In this document: piece after piece, positions 44,728 through 55,215 of the stretch
Numbering within the stretch: the first letter of the stretch is position 1
Layout: every line of letters starts with the position of its first letter
DNA from: Brugia malayi
Lineage: Eukaryota; Nematoda; Chromadorea; Rhabditida; Onchocercidae
NCBI RefSeq assembly: GCF_000002995.4
Contig: NW_025062288.1
Coordinates: 1 to 64,000, forward strand
Length of the DNA: 64,000 nt
Direction: 5' to 3'
Made by a program: the position numbers and the translations under genes
Notes under the pieces: generated by a model
The model's database searches: none
What the model was told of the DNA's origin: nothing
Seen by the model: only the letters and a program-made list of their open reading frames with translations

Positions 44728-45430
44728 GATCCTTCAGAAACCTAGTACCATTTTTAGGACTTGCAGGTTCTGATACTCTAGCTGGAGTGATATCTATGTG
44801 GCATGGTAATAGCTCTCATGCTGCAGTATTTGATAACAATAAAGATTTGATAGATTTTTCAAAAGCAAGAGCATTTGGCTTTGAAATGGCTAGCTTACTG
44901 AAAGATCCCGTTGCTCTGGGGTTGGTCTTGACTTATTATTTCACAGGATTAGTATATCTCTTGATGGCACTCCATCTATTATCGTCCTTAATGAGGTATG
45001 GACATTAATATATAATCCTCTTTTTGCATCTAAGATAAAGGACTAGTTGAAAGTGATGAGAAAATTAAATGCCTTTGTGGTTTTTGCTATTCAGAGCGTT
45101 GAAGATGCAAGCAAAAGTACTATTAGTAATATAAATGTACAGCAAACATCAACACAGATTTTTTTGTCAAATCTAAAAGCTACTAGTGTCTACCAAAATG
45201 TTTTCATGTTGACTGAACGCGAGTACATACTAATCAAGCACACAGATCCAAGTACTAGATTTTCCCTTGGTCAAACAAGGGATTAATGCTGTGGTGGCGA
45301 GAATAGACTTAAAAGGTTTAGATGATATAGTCAACACATTATGGACGTGCAGAGAGTGTCATACTGTTATATTAAAAGAAGTCGGGGAGGATCCAAAAGT
45401 ATGGTTGGTTTTTTATTTTATCAGAAGTAA
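44728..45430 (+). pseudogene. virB4: virB4 3' fragment (type IV secretion ATPase)
   Basis: C-terminal part of the VirB4 ATPase that powers type IV secretion. It reads FDNNKDLIDFSKARAFGFEM, LLKDPVALG, then in another frame TPSIIVLNEVWTLIYNPLFA. Walker B is normally VLDEAWALI, so the aspartate is now asparagine. It continues LKVMRKLNAFVVFAIQSVED, ASKSTISN, NVFMLTEREYILIKHTDPST, and after a shift KQGINAVVARIDLKGLDDIV, followed by ILKEVGEDPKVWL. An in-frame TAG interrupts KIKD/LKVMRK. At least three frameshifts are present. About 230 of about 800 residues remain and Walker A is absent. Wolbachia carries virB4 in its T4SS operons; no neighbouring vir gene is recognisable here. Confidence 0.85.
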
Positions 45431-45730
45431 AAAATGTTTAAGACTGAGCTGTCATTACGGTATTTTTACTAGATATAGATTTTTCACTCTCATGTGCAGT
45501 ACTTGCAGACAGAGTAAGTGGCACTGATAAGACGAAATTGTTAGCAGATTTAGTTCTGTTGCTAGCATTATCATGCCTCTAACCCTGACTGTCGGACTTT
45601 GAAAACAGTTGCAGCTATTGCAGGAATAGCAATTACCGTGGTTAAAATCCCTTCATATCTAGTTCAAAATTTCAAATATGATTTGTTAGCTACGTCCATA
45701 ACGTTTCACGGTTCATGTACCATTTGCGAA
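45431..45730. other. Unassigned, possibly decayed Wolbachia DNA
   Basis: Short frames such as LLADLVLLLALSCL and TVAAIAGIAITVVKIP hint at a hydrophobic bacterial protein, but I cannot identify one. It may be the DNA that followed virB4 in the donor. Confidence 0.35.
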
Positions 45731-48420
45731 TTTCCTTCTTTTAAATTTTATGAAAACTGCTATCCTCTCTATGATTAGACTGATCGGAAAGCAGAGTTGA
45801 CGGCGTAAGCGGACGTGAGCAGTTAAGTTAGAAAGTATAAATTCTACCGAAACTTCTTCGAACTAAAATAAAGACAAGCTTTAATCTCATTTACCTGAAT
45901 AACACAAAGGAAAGTACAGTTTCGGAAACAAAAATATTACTGTGAACTATGTTAATGTTATTTCTACATGTATTTCTATTAAACGACCATGACCAACGTC
46001 TCATTCTTATCGAAATCATCATCATCAATCATTCTTTTGTTTCTTTTTTGTGTCTTTTTGTTTTTATTTATTTATTTATTTTTTTTTTTTTGCTTGGATC
46101 TCATGCAGTTATGGTTACCAATCGATTGGTTTTTGGCAATCGATATTCCTTCTCTTGGAATTTTCTAGAAAACTTTTCACAATAGGTTAAATTATTTGTT
46201 CTTTGTTTTCCTTAGCACTTTGAAGCATAATCTTTTCGGATTTTTTTTCTGAAAGCTTTTTTCAAAAAACATGTAAAATAGTAATTTCAAGTTGGAGGAT
46301 AATCGGTACTTGTAATAGTTATTTCGGCGAAGTAAAGTTTTGAGAGAAGTATGTAATAGTTAAGTTTCATTATCTGAATCAATTGATATTATACGAAACA
46401 TTTATAAGATGAAATTTAATGATTCATTGCCTAACTTTCCTCGGTTCACATTTTACGAAACATTCAGTTTTAAATCTAATATTAATACAGATTGAACTTT
46501 CTAGTAATAGTGGATTTTTTTGGCTGTTATGTTGCTTTGAATTGCAACTTAATTATTTAGGCGTAATGTTTGGCTGTATCACTTCAACTTTGATGAATTC
46601 AGCATCGGGGTGTTCAGCAAGGATTTAATTCAACTGTTTTACTCTTTGACTTTTAAAGTGTTGGATTTTTAATAATAATAATAATAATAATAGTATTTGT
46701 CGCTTCATTTATTTATACCTAGAATGTATTGCATTTTTAATTAGTTTATATTGCTTACTTTTTGACTCCTTCGTTTCATCTTCGTATTTTAAAGTTTATT
46801 CTTAAATTTGGCATTGTTGATTGCATTCTCACTTTCTTTTATTTATTCGTTATTTCTTTCATAATGTAGCGTTGATTCCATTGTATTGTTTTTTAATGCA
46901 AAATATGCTGTCACTAAGATGATCCCTTATGATCTTTGGCATGTATCAAATTTATGAACTGATGAACTTGCCTGCAACTGGAGAAGTCATATGGTGGAGA
47001 TAGTTCTGTTTTGTCTAGAGGTAAATAATTTTGTGCTCATCACTATGCGATTATGGAATGGTTCGACGAACAGATAAATGCCGGAATGTAGCAGTACAGC
47101 GATGGTAATCGATCGGAACAGACAGTGCTGTAGTGGGTTCATCGTAGCTAGACAGTACTGCCAGGGTGAGTATGCCAGCCAGCCAGCCAGCCATTGAGTC
47201 AGCAACGCACATTGTACTACGTGTCGCGGAGGCTTTATCTACCAGCAAACTATAGAAAATGAAGTCGCCCATGCCAAGACGAACTGATGCTGAAATTTGC
47301 ATATTTACTAATTTTAGCTTAAATTTAACATCATATAGTACGCATTATTAAGCATTATGAATTGTGGGATGATTCGCTTGATGATTGTGGGATGACTGGT
47401 CAGTTACCGAGTTGGCAGGTCAAGAAGATGATTTGGCAAGAAAATAATTCCCAAAGAAATAAATATTTCACAGCTTAGATTTCCCATATCTTTCTGTCGC
47501 ATTATGAAAATTAATTGAAGGAATTAATTAGATAAAGTTCTGAGCAGGTAATACTTATTTGATTGCTCTTATTTGAAAAAAATACTTATTGAAAGAAAAA
47601 AACATGTTAATCACATTGATAGCGGTGAAAAGAATGAAGCGTTCTGAAGGATTTGTAATCAGAATGAGATTTTCAATTTATTTTTTTATTTCTATTCAAA
47701 AATTAATCTCGTAAGTGCCAATCTCCCGATACCTGTTCAACGAAAAAATTTCCACGAATACATCCATCATTCAGAGCATCGTAGACTTTAAATTTCGTTT
47801 CTTTCTTTTATTCTCGGATGTTCCAAGCTTTGTGCAAATTTTCCGGATCGTTTCATCACATATATTACTTTTGCGACCTAACGCTTTACGCTGTTGGATA
47901 TGTTTGCTCTTTGCTTCCTGTAATTTAGACAAGTTCACTTCAAAATTTTTAGGACTCAAGACATGGATCTGTCGAAAGATAGGATATGATGTGCTAAATC
48001 GATGAATCCAGCTTTGTTGGAGCTTATTTTAGGCTTCTCCTCACTTTTTGTTGTTTTGGCTCGACAAGACATCTCTTGCTTGTCTGAATGATTAACTTTG
48101 AAAAAGCTGCTTTTGTTTCTTTTTCCATTCTGATGTTTTCAGTTATGTTGTAAATCTCATGTGAACGATTTGTAGAGATAAAGAATTTTATCAAAACTGG
48201 TCCACAAAGGCCTTTTTTCTTCTAAAAAATTTTTTCTTTTTTTTGTCTCTTTCGGGAAACGGATGGTAGCCAACTGACAAGAGAAATAGAATTTACTACC
48301 ACAGCAGAAAGCTCACTGCCTAAGAGAACTTACGATTTCTTCCCTCCGCTCATCATTTCTATTCTCAGCGTGAACATTAAAAATCGCAATACCTATAAGG
48401 AGTAAGCAGTTGTCGCAAAT
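45731..48420. other. Probable nematode DNA between relic blocks
   Basis: About 2.7 kb without satellite islands or recognisable bacterial motifs. Its texture differs: T-rich runs, low-complexity words, and microsatellites (AAT)n at about 46,671-46,692 and (GCCA)n at about 47,176-47,193. I read it as host nuclear DNA. One candidate exon is listed separately. No other gene is supportable. Confidence 0.5.
47771..47970 (-). other. Candidate nematode terminal exon
   Basis: Reading minus, a pyrimidine-rich tract ending TCTTTCGACAG (about 47,966-47,980) could be a 3' splice site. The following open frame reads VLSPKNFEVNLSKLQEAKSK, then HIQQRKALGRKSNICDETIR and KICTKLGTSENKRKKRNLKS, stopping at 47,771. 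It is lysine/arginine-rich and coding-like but matches no family I know. No upstream exon is identified. It could equally be a chance frame. Confidence 0.3.
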
Positions 48421-49265
48421 TATAATTGTAAGAATGAATTAAAATTTATTTAATTTTGCTACTGAAATATCATTCAGAACTCAATTATTAAAGTTTATTT
48501 AATTATTTGTGCTGACCAAATGACCACAATGTATATGACCAGTACCATGCAATGGATAAAAATTAATCAATTAAGTTCAAAATATCTTTTTTTTTTTAAC
48601 GATCTAATATTTTTTAACATTTTAATATCTAATTAAAATAAATTTTGATCAACCCGGGATTTATTTCACAGTTTAATATACAAACACTTTTAAAAATTAT
48701 ACGATTTTCTTAAAATTTGATATTTATATTTGAAATAAAAATTATTTTTAATTGTTAGAATGAATTGAAAACGTGACAAATTAAAAATTTAATCAGTTTT
48801 ACTAATCAAATATTGGTTAAAACTTAATTATTAAGGTTTATTTTAATATTTATGCTGGTCAAATGACCACAATGTACGTGACCAGTACCCATCCAATGCA
48901 TAAAAATTAGTCAATTAAGTTCAAAATATCTACTTTTTTAAATGATTTGACATATATATATATATATATATTAAAAATTAATTAAAATGAATTTTTGATA
49001 TTGCTAGAATTTATTATGTAGATTAATATGCAAAATTCTAATAAATTGATGAATTTTCATAAAATTTAAATTTTAAATTTGAAATAAAAACTAATTATAA
49101 TTGTGAGAATGAATTAAAACCGTCAAAAATTAAAAATTTAATTAGTTTTGCTAATCAAATATCGATTAAAACTTAATTATTAAAGCTTATTTTAATATTT
49201 CTGCTGATCAAATGACCACGATGTATGCGACCAGCACCTATGCAATGCACACAAATTAATCAATT
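48421..49265 (+). repeat. Short satellite patch, plus orientation
   Basis: Two to three satellite monomers with islands near 48,512 (GACCAAATGACCACAATGTATATGACCAG), 48,858 and 49,208, more diverged than the main arrays. A (TA)n run sits at about 48,953-48,971. It is flanked by probable host DNA on the left. Confidence 0.85.
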
Positions 49266-49880
49266 ATAAGAAAATAAACTTTAATAACTAAGTTTTTTTT
49301 TAATATTAGAGAAGTGAAATTAATTAAATTCAAATTAAGAATTGAAATTTTGTAATGAAAAAATTTTGTAATGCGCAAAAATTTTGCGCGAAAATTCATC
49401 AGCAAAATTAATAAAACTTTCAATTAGTAATGGTTTTAATTCAATTTATGAATTAAAATTAAATTTTATTTCAAATTTAAATTTTGAATTTTTTAAAAAT
49501 TTTAAAATTTGTGATAGTTTTCATACATTAAAAAAGGAAATTGGTTCTAAATTATCAATTTTTATTTTAATTAAGTGCCAAAACTACTAAAAATAGCAAT
49601 ATTTTGAACTTAATTGATTATGTTATATGCATTGCACCAGGGCGGTTCATATATGGTGTGGTCATTTTATAGTTTAAATATTAAAATACGTTTTTGTAAT
49701 TAAGTTTTGCGCAAAAAATCATCAGCAAAATTAATAAAACTTTCAATTTAAGAATTAAAATTAAATTTTATTTCAAATTTAAATTTTGAATTTTTTAAAA
49801 ATTTTAAAATTTGTAATAGTTTTCGTACATTTAACAAGGAAATTGGTCGTAAATTATCAATTTTAATTTTATTTAAGTGC
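49266..49880 (-). repeat. Degenerate satellite patch, minus orientation
   Basis: Orientation switches near 49,266 (AATTATAAGAAAATAAACTTTAATAAC; compare 63,255 in a minus block). An internal near-duplicate is visible: GCAAAATTAATAAAACTTTCAATT at about 49,402 and again at 49,722, with about 130 similar bases after each. One weak island lies near 49,636-49,675. Confidence 0.65.
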
Positions 49881-49884
49881 CTCT

Positions 49885-50095
49885 AATTCAATTTTGTGGT
49901 TGCCAAATGCCATACTTGCAGCAAAAGGTGGACTATAGCTCAGCTATGTTTATCCAGGTGATACAATTCTTCTGGTATACCTCTACCATCATTCCAAAAA
50001 TCTGTTGCAATTCTATAATTAGCATCTTCAGATTTTAGTTTTAACTTACCCATGCTGGCAAAAAAATCGACTATAATACCTGCCACTCAGGTAAA
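49885..50095 (-). pseudogene. Unrecognised bacterial-type fragment
   Basis: Reading minus: GIIVDFFASMGKLKLKSEDA, then NYRIATDFWNDGRGIPEELY, a stop, and in another frame PPFAASMAFGNHKIELE. The composition is protein-like and the block borders other Wolbachia relics. I cannot name the family. Confidence 0.4.
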
Positions 50096-50465
50096 ATCCT
50101 TTTGTTTCACTTGCGTCAGACTGTCGTGACAACAACAAAGTAAGAGTTGCTATTAACAATGTTTTTTATTAATTATATTCATTTCACTATTAAATAAATT
50201 ATGCTAATTCTATTATCAGCTAAAAGCTAGACAAATAAAGAACTTTTAAGCTTACTCAAGAACTTATAAGTGCTATAGGCAACAAATCAATTTGCTTTCC
50301 TACTACTTTTGAGAATTGCTATTAGTTTAACATTGATTAACTGAAAATTGTTCAATATAACCTATATGGGAGAGGGAGAGAGAGAGAGAGAAGGAGGATT
50401 TTCTTTCTCTTTGCTTTCGTTATTAATATATCTTTCATTTCACTCTCATCAATCAGATCTTTGTA
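50096..50465. other. Unassigned; (GA)n microsatellite
   Basis: AT-rich sequence without a recognised gene. Contains a purine run, GAGAGGGAGAGAGAGAGAGA, at about 50,370-50,390. Confidence 0.45.
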
Positions 50466-50469
50466 GCGT

Positions 50470-50800
50470 TTAGTTAACAAATATATCTTGTCTTTTCATA
50501 ACACCAAGACTTACTTCTTCATCTCTAAGTTTCAGAGTGTCCTCAGAAACTATGTCACAACTATGTACATTCTGTGACATACTGGTCCTACTTCGTCACT
50601 CATGCCTCATTTTGTCACCATGGCACGTGATAAGTCAGACGTTTGTTTTATATTCGAAGATGCATCGCTTATCTCTTCTGCTACCCTTCCACCCATGATG
50701 GCAACAGTTACATCTCTTTTCTCTTTTATGGCATACTCTACCCATCTGTTCCTACAATACTTTCATCTATTTGGTAAGAAGAAGATAAAGAATATGTTTT
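50470..50800 (-). pseudogene. ftsH: ftsH fragment 3 (protease domain)
   Basis: C-terminal protease part of FtsH. Reading minus: YAIKEKRDVTVAIMGGRVAE, EISDASSNIKQTSDLSRAMV, TK, a stop where the family has W, then GMSDEVGPV, and further on SEDTLKLRDEEVSLGV. The usual text is MGGRxAEExxFG...TGAxxDIxxATxxARxMVxxWGMSDxxGP, followed by the SEETAxxIDxEV helix. A short deletion (the FGxxxxTSG loop) and stops break the frame. The zinc-binding HEAGH segment is not present. With fragments 1 and 2 this shows one bacterial gene scattered over about 31 kb. Confidence 0.82.
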
Positions 50801-50824
50801 ATTTGAATCACGAAGACTTATAAA

Positions 50825-50920
50825 CTCATCAATAATCTCAAACTCATCATCATCTTCTATTATAGATTCTGTGATCCGATCGTTATTTTTTGAATTTGTA
50901 CTGCCTGCAGTACTAAATCA
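50825..50920 (-). pseudogene. Acidic unrecognised fragment
   Basis: Reading minus: STNSKNNDRITESIIEDDDE then FEIIDEFIS. A short acidic, coding-like frame next to the ftsH relic. No family recognised and no reliable boundaries. Confidence 0.3.
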
Positions 50921-51127
50921 ATTGTGAGAGAAACTAAAATCCATACATTTAGAACTAAACAATATTACTTATACTATAAATTGATATTGGTGTCAGTAAC
51001 TATTATTACTATTCTAGTAAATAATAAAATATTTTATTGTCTAATCATAGAAAAATTTTACTTCCATGGAATGAATATTGGGGTTATAACATGGGTGAAA
51101 AATGAAAAACCTCTATGCTAAATTTTA

Positions 51128-51290
51128 GTTAACGTGCATATTGGAGATATTAAAAAAGTTGTTTTTGAGGTATTGCATTTTGTTTTTGTTTTAGCTATAA
51201 GGCCAGAGGGTTGTTCCTATAGAATAGCAGTAGTGTCGGTAAAAAAATCTTATCCTGGACATGCGAAAAGAATTCAGAACTCTATGCAAT
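51128..51290 (+). pseudogene. ubiD: ubiD fragment (decarboxylase)
   Basis: Piece of UbiD, the prenylated-FMN-dependent decarboxylase of ubiquinone synthesis. It reads [20 protein letters not shown] then HAKRI. The family motif is [26 protein letters not shown], around the region before the catalytic segment. Only about 30 recognisable residues remain and the next codon meets a stop. Confidence 0.72.
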
Positions 51291-51299
51291 GTTGCATTT

Positions 51300-51510
51300 T
51301 TTTCCATTGATGTACCATTTAAACTGCAATTCACATTCACATAGAGAAGAATTAGCTAAGTCATAACATCTGACTCTAACTTTTTTACCATCACCACTCT
51401 CAATAACATAAACATTTGTAATTTTTCTGTCATCATTATCTAATATTGAAAAATCAGTGATTTTGTTATCTTTATAGAATTTACTATTTAAAAGTTCGCT
51501 TAGTTTATAG
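51300..51510 (-). pseudogene. Unrecognised bacterial-type fragment
   Basis: Reading minus, one long open stretch: SELLNSKFYKDNKITDFSIL, DNDDRKITNVYVIESGDGKK, then VRVRCYDLANSSLCECELQF and [12 protein letters not shown]. It looks like a real coding piece without stops for about 68 residues. Likely Wolbachia-derived given the flanking ubiD and rplI relics; function unknown. Confidence 0.5.
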
Positions 51511-51534
51511 CCGTATCCTTATCTTGTAGTGTTA

Positions 51535-51785
51535 TTCTTGCGTGAAAGCTACTATCCTCAGAAGCTTGCTTTACCAATATTACAAACTTACCAGCAAGAG
51601 AAGCTGCTAGCTCACTTGCCAAATTCAATTTTCTTATATTTTCCTCTTCTAGAAAGGAACGCTGCTCCTCCAGTTTTGCTATGCTTTCCTTGGTTGCTTA
51701 CACTGCTTTCCTTTGTGGAAAAAGAAAATTACGTGCGTAGCCAGGCTTTACTTTCACAACCCAGATGCTAAGCTCGAGCTTCAGC
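51535..51785 (-). pseudogene. rplI: rplI fragment (ribosomal protein L9)
   Basis: N-terminal half of large-subunit protein L9. Reading minus: VVKVKPGYARNFLFPQRKAV, a stop where a lysine is expected, then ATKESIAKLEEQRSFLEEEN and LASELAASLAGKFVILVKQA, then SED. GxVVxVKxGYARNFLxPxxxAxxAT is the L9 signature, followed by the long central helix. The extreme N-terminus and the whole C-terminal domain are missing. Confidence 0.85.
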
Positions 51786-51917
51786 TATGTAAAGTGAACT
51801 GTTGTAATCTCAGGCTAAACCATAGTATAAAAACCACTCTTCCGGTAAAAATATAAATAAGCACTTCACTTTACGTAGAATGTGGATATCATTTGAAATA
51901 TTTTTTAAGAATAGATA

Positions 51918-52256
51918 ATGTCACAGGTTGGGGGTATAGATGTAGAAATCAAAAAACAAAGTTCTGTATGTAAGCAAATGCGTTTTAGCATAGGCCGTAC
52001 AAGTCTTTTAAGTACGCTGTCCAGAGTAAGTGGAGTGGTCGAAAGGCGTAATGCAATAGATATCTTGGCGTGTATAAATATTAAAGCACAACATGGCAGC
52101 ATAAAATTAATGGCTACTGATCTTGATATTTCAATATTTGCTTCACTTGCTGCAGATGTGTCAACAGAAGGAGAAGTAAAAGTTTCAGCACATACTTTAC
52201 ACGATATAGTGAAGAAGTTGCCAGCTGATTTGGATGTCAATTTTGAGGTAAACGAG
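51918..52256 (+). pseudogene. dnaN: dnaN 5' fragment (DNA polymerase III beta clamp)
   Basis: Start of the sliding clamp that tethers DNA polymerase III. From the ATG at 51,918, and more typically MRFSIGRTSLLSTLSRVSGV, then VERRNAIDILACINIKAQHG, LMATDLDISIFASLAADVST and EGEVKVSAHTLHDIVKKLPA, then DLDVNFEVNE. These match clamp domain 1 (LxxxLxxVxxVVERRxTxPILxxI, LxATDLxxxI, GxxxVxAxxLxDIVRKLP). The frame is clean for about 110 residues, then joins the antisense of an alpha/beta hydrolase near 52,256. Domains 2 and 3 are absent. Confidence 0.87.
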
Positions 52257-52705
52257 TTTGCTAATTCTGTTACATCACTTTCTTCTGAAATTGTGTCATT
52301 ACTGCTTTGTATGATAAGCCCAGGAACCGGACAGGGGGAGAGAAAAGAGAAATCATACTTTGTTGCTGGAAGGAAAAAAGCAATAAAGCCTACTATCTCA
52401 GGTCTGCGCATTATCAGTTGCATAGCTACCCATGCTCCAAAGGAAAAACCAACGATCCAAATTGGAACATTACTAGGGTTGTGTTCTTGAAGCCAATCAA
52501 TGGCTATTGCGGCGTCAGTTAACTCCCCTATACCCTTATCGAAAGTTCCAGTGGATTTTCCAACACCACGGAAGTTAATTTTCAATGCAGAAAAATTGTT
52601 ATCTACAAAAGATGTGTATATACTATGTATCATTTTACTATCCATACTGTCACCATATTGAGGGTGATGATGTAAAATTAACACAACTAGTGCGTTGGTC
52701 TCTTT
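52256..52705 (-). pseudogene. Alpha/beta hydrolase relic B
   Basis: N-terminal two-thirds of a small alpha/beta-fold hydrolase. Reading minus: LILHHHPQYGDSMDSKMIHS, then INFRGVGKSTGTFDKGIGEL (the FRGxGxSxG oxyanion region), WLQEHNPSNVPIWIVGFSFG (nucleophile elbow GFSFG), and PCPVPGLIIQSSNDTISEES. The HHHPxxGGxMxxxxV...NFRGVGxSxG pattern is typical of the bacterial group often annotated only as 'alpha/beta hydrolase'. The frame is open to the dnaN junction, where the catalytic-histidine part is lost. The fused frame down to 51,905 is antisense dnaN, not protein. Confidence 0.8.
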
Positions 52706-52905
52706 GCTCTGGTGGTACTCACCTTCTATTTTTTTTTTTTTTTTGTTGCATTATTTAAAAAAACTTCTACCACGGCAGCTCCTAATGAAAACCTGTTAAC
52801 AGATATATAAATTGTGCATATATTAATTATGTATTAATTTTACTGTTTTTGCAACAAGCTTTTTACCGTGTTAAAGCTAATATATAGTTAATAGTAGGCT
52901 AATTA
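52706..52905. other. Unassigned spacer with poly-T run
   Basis: T17 run near 52,728-52,744 followed by AT-rich sequence. No gene seen. Confidence 0.5.
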
Positions 52906-53346
52906 AGTGGCAAATGAACATTTGAATTTATTTTCTTTAGAAAATAGTGATTATATATACGCTGACTATAATGCAACTTTTCCAGTTAGTGACAGTGTAA
53001 AATAGAGTATACTTGAAGTCCTATCAAAACAGGTTTTGAATCCTTCATCGTTACATAGAAAGGGACAAGAAGCAAGAAGGATTCTTCAGGATGCAAGGGA
53101 TAACATTCGTAGTGCTATTGGCGTTCCAAGTAATAAGGAAATAGTTTTTACGTCTGGTGCAACTGAAGCAAATAGTCTTGTTATGAAAGGGATAGCAGGC
53201 TTTCAACATGTGATTTCAGCTGTAGAACATCCCTCAATTCTTAATTCTGCGTGCAATCCACATATAATACCCGTCAATCAGGGGGGTATTGTCGATCTTT
53301 TGGCGCTAGAAAGAATTTTAAGTGAACTTAAAGGGAATATGGTTTG
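52906..53346 (+). pseudogene. Cysteine desulfurase fragment (NifS/IscS-like)
   Basis: N-terminal part of a pyridoxal-phosphate cysteine desulfurase (class V aminotransferase fold) of iron-sulfur cluster assembly. It reads YIYADYNATFPVSDSVK, a TAG at about 53,003, then QVLNPSSLHRKGQEARRILQ, SNKEIVFTSGATEANSLVMK, HVISAVEHPSILNSA and ILSELKGNMV. YxDxNATxP...NPSSxHxxGxxAR...FTSGATEANN and the PLP-stacking histidine in EHPSI are family hallmarks. It stops before the PLP-lysine and catalytic-cysteine regions, where unrelated sequence and then an ftsZ relic begin. Wolbachia encodes more than one such protein, so I give no firm symbol. Confidence 0.82.
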
Positions 53347-53399
53347 GTTACAACTCCAACAGTCAATATCTTTTTTTCTTTTGACGCTTTATCCTTAAC

Positions 53400-53735
53400 T
53401 CCAGCTCTTGCCTCTCTTGTTGCTTTTTCGATTACTGGCGCTGCGCCTGTTCCAGTGCCACCACTCTCCCTACCGTGATGAAAAGCATATGGCTATCTTT
53501 TATATGCTCCATAATCTATCTCATCATTGACTCTTCTGCTGCACCCTTGCCAACATCAGGCAAAGCACCAGCATCAAGACCCTTAGTTAAATTAATACCT
53601 AACTGAATTTTCTTATCACATAATGATTTTTCTAGTGCTTCAGCATCGGTATTTGCTACAACAAAATTCACTCCTTGCAAATTAGACTGGATCATGTTGT
53701 TCACAGCTTTCCCACCAGCACCGCCCACTCGCAAT
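53400..53735 (-). pseudogene. ftsZ: ftsZ fragment, copy B
   Basis: N-terminal GTPase part of FtsZ. Reading minus: VGGAGGKAVNNMIQSNLQGV, then NFVVANTDAEALEKSL, IQLGINLTKGLDAGALPDVG and KGAAEESM, a stop, then IMEHIKDSHMLFIT. After a shift the tubulin-signature remnant GGTGTGAAPVI and ATREARAGV follow. The VGGAGxNAVNxM nucleotide loop is nearly intact (N to K). Extensive frameshifts follow. The 3' end overlaps in content with copy A (15,550-15,745) around DVGKGAAEES and GTGTGAA, so these are two independent pieces of ftsZ. It is joined to the PLD-like relic at about 53,736. Confidence 0.85.
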
Positions 53736-53736
53736 A

Positions 53737-54121
53737 GTTAGTAATTTTTCAGCATTTCTTTCTTCAGCTGTATCACTGAGATTGGACGACCCTGTAATAA
53801 CCTTGTGGTCATCATAATTAATATTCTATTATGAGCGATTTCTGGATTGTAATCAATCCAAATTGGTATTCCTTCTTCAAATAACTTGTGCATAACACTA
53901 TGTTTTGAATGTGCTATGATTTATCTAGAATAATTTTAATATCAACGCTACGTTTTTTTGCTTCAACTAGAGAATTAGCCACTTTCTCAAGAGTAAATTT
54001 GTATTATTGAACCAAAATGGATTTCTCAGATTGATCTATTGTATTAATTACTTGCTGAGCATAATCTTCTCATGGAGTAAAGTAGACAGTAATTTTTGAA
54101 TCTAAGAAAGACAACCTCATA
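53737..54121 (-). pseudogene. Phospholipase D-like nuclease relic
   Basis: Reading minus, several frames give ITVYFTP, QQVINTIDQSEKSILVQ, LEKVANSLVEAKKRSVDIKI, ILDKS, LFEEGIPIWIDYNPEIAHNR and VITGSSNLSDTAEERNAEKL. This follows the single-HKD phospholipase D nuclease fold: FSP start, KRGVxVxVILDKS, then IxxxIAHNKxxIID, then TGSxNxSxxAxxxNxEN. The HxK motif reads HNR here. Multiple stops and shifts. Wolbachia has such PLD-like nuclease genes; I cannot say which paralogue. Confidence 0.75.
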
Positions 54122-54542
54122 ATGCACACCATAAATAAATTCAAGTTATATATAGCTGCTGAACTTTATTGCATAGCAACCAAGAAACTTAGTGTGGTTA
54201 CTGACAAAATTCATTGTAAAATGGCCATTTAACTACTTAAGAAAAAATATGCAATTAAAAAACAAACCTCGCTAGCCCCCTTATCCTGATACTGGAGGTA
54301 TTAAGTTACCTTCAATCTGTGCAGATTAAAATAATAAAGTGTTATATAGTTAGCATCTTATGTTTAATTTTTTGCACTATATTACCTTATGTCTTCACAA
54401 TATTTCTAATTTTTTACCTATATAAGTTGAAACTCGCTTATAAAGCGTTTAGGAGTATAATATGCTAATTTGCAGGATTAGAGAATAAATACTATCTACC
54501 ACAATGTATCTTTTGCTTTTTTTTGCCTAGTAAATTTCTAAA
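54122..54542. other. Unassigned spacer, includes shared dispersed segment
   Basis: No gene seen. About 54,305-54,490 is the partner of 14,600-14,770. Confidence 0.5.
54305..54490 (+). repeat. Dispersed repeat, copy 2
   Basis: Direct, diverged partner of 14,600-14,770 (TCTGTGCAGATTAA, TTTTTTGCACTAT, TTTTTTACCTATA, GCAGGATTAGAGA). Both copies lie near fragments of ftsZ, though not at the same distance. Confidence 0.5.
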
Positions 54543-54871
54543 ACATTTATGACTAAAGGTTAGTTGCAATAAAAAACAACTAAGTCGCGATTATTAAGTA
54601 TTTAAAACATAAAAAAACGCTAGTGTTTTTAAATAGATATTAACTAGGGCTTCTTTTGTCTTTTTCTTACTTGGTGGATTTCTTAAATATTTGTAGCTGA
54701 AGATTTACTGACAACAACTGCTTGTTAGCTGCCTTTCTCAAGAAAAGAATTTTACAGTTAACATAAAAATACCAAAAGAAAATAGTGAATTATGTTACAA
54801 CCGCTGCGAAACTAATAATTATGAAACTGTAAAAGAATTTATAAGTAATGCTTTGCATTAATTCCTCCTAT

Positions 54872-55212
54872 AGGAGGATAAAAGCTGTAAATGCTGCAAA
54901 AAAATCGGTGATTAGAGTGTATTTACGTGAAGGTAGAACTTTGCACCATGATATTAAGGCTAAATTTTGCTCTGGTGAAATAGTTTTAAGAGCAGCTAGA
55001 GCTGGAACAGGCATTATTGCTGGGGGATCGATTGGTCGGTTTTTGAGGTGTTGGGCATAAAAGATGTAGTATCTAAATCTACTAGATCGAATAATCCTCA
55101 TAACGTTATATGTGCAGTATTATATGTACAGGTCTTTGATAATATGTTATCTCCTCGTCAAGTAGCGAGCAAAAGGAGTAAAAAGATTGGCGAGGTAGTC
55201 GGAAACAGGTAA
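54872..55212 (+). pseudogene. rpsE: rpsE 3' fragment (right arm)
   Basis: Same S5 fragment as 43,076-43,415. Here a single G is missing in GATTGGTCGG near 55,034 (left arm GATTGGGTCGG), so the frame breaks after AGGSIG. A further substitution turns DVVAKS into DVVSKS. The stop at 55,210-55,212 is 3 bases before the rplO ATG. Confidence 0.87.
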
Positions 55213-55215
55213 AGT

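Noticed and set aside
46987..47302. Two overlapping minus frames (72 and 83 codons) near the GCCA microsatellite
   Set aside because: Repetitive AGW-type peptides from the microsatellite and no family signal.
51905..52684. 259-codon alpha/beta hydrolase
   Set aside because: Residues after about 143 are antisense to dnaN; the hydrolase ends at the junction near 52,256.
43747..54542. A free-living bacterial contig or phage region
   Set aside because: No intact bacterial gene, no operon beyond rpsE-rplO, flanking eukaryotic satellite with nematode telomere motifs; a nuclear insert is the better reading.
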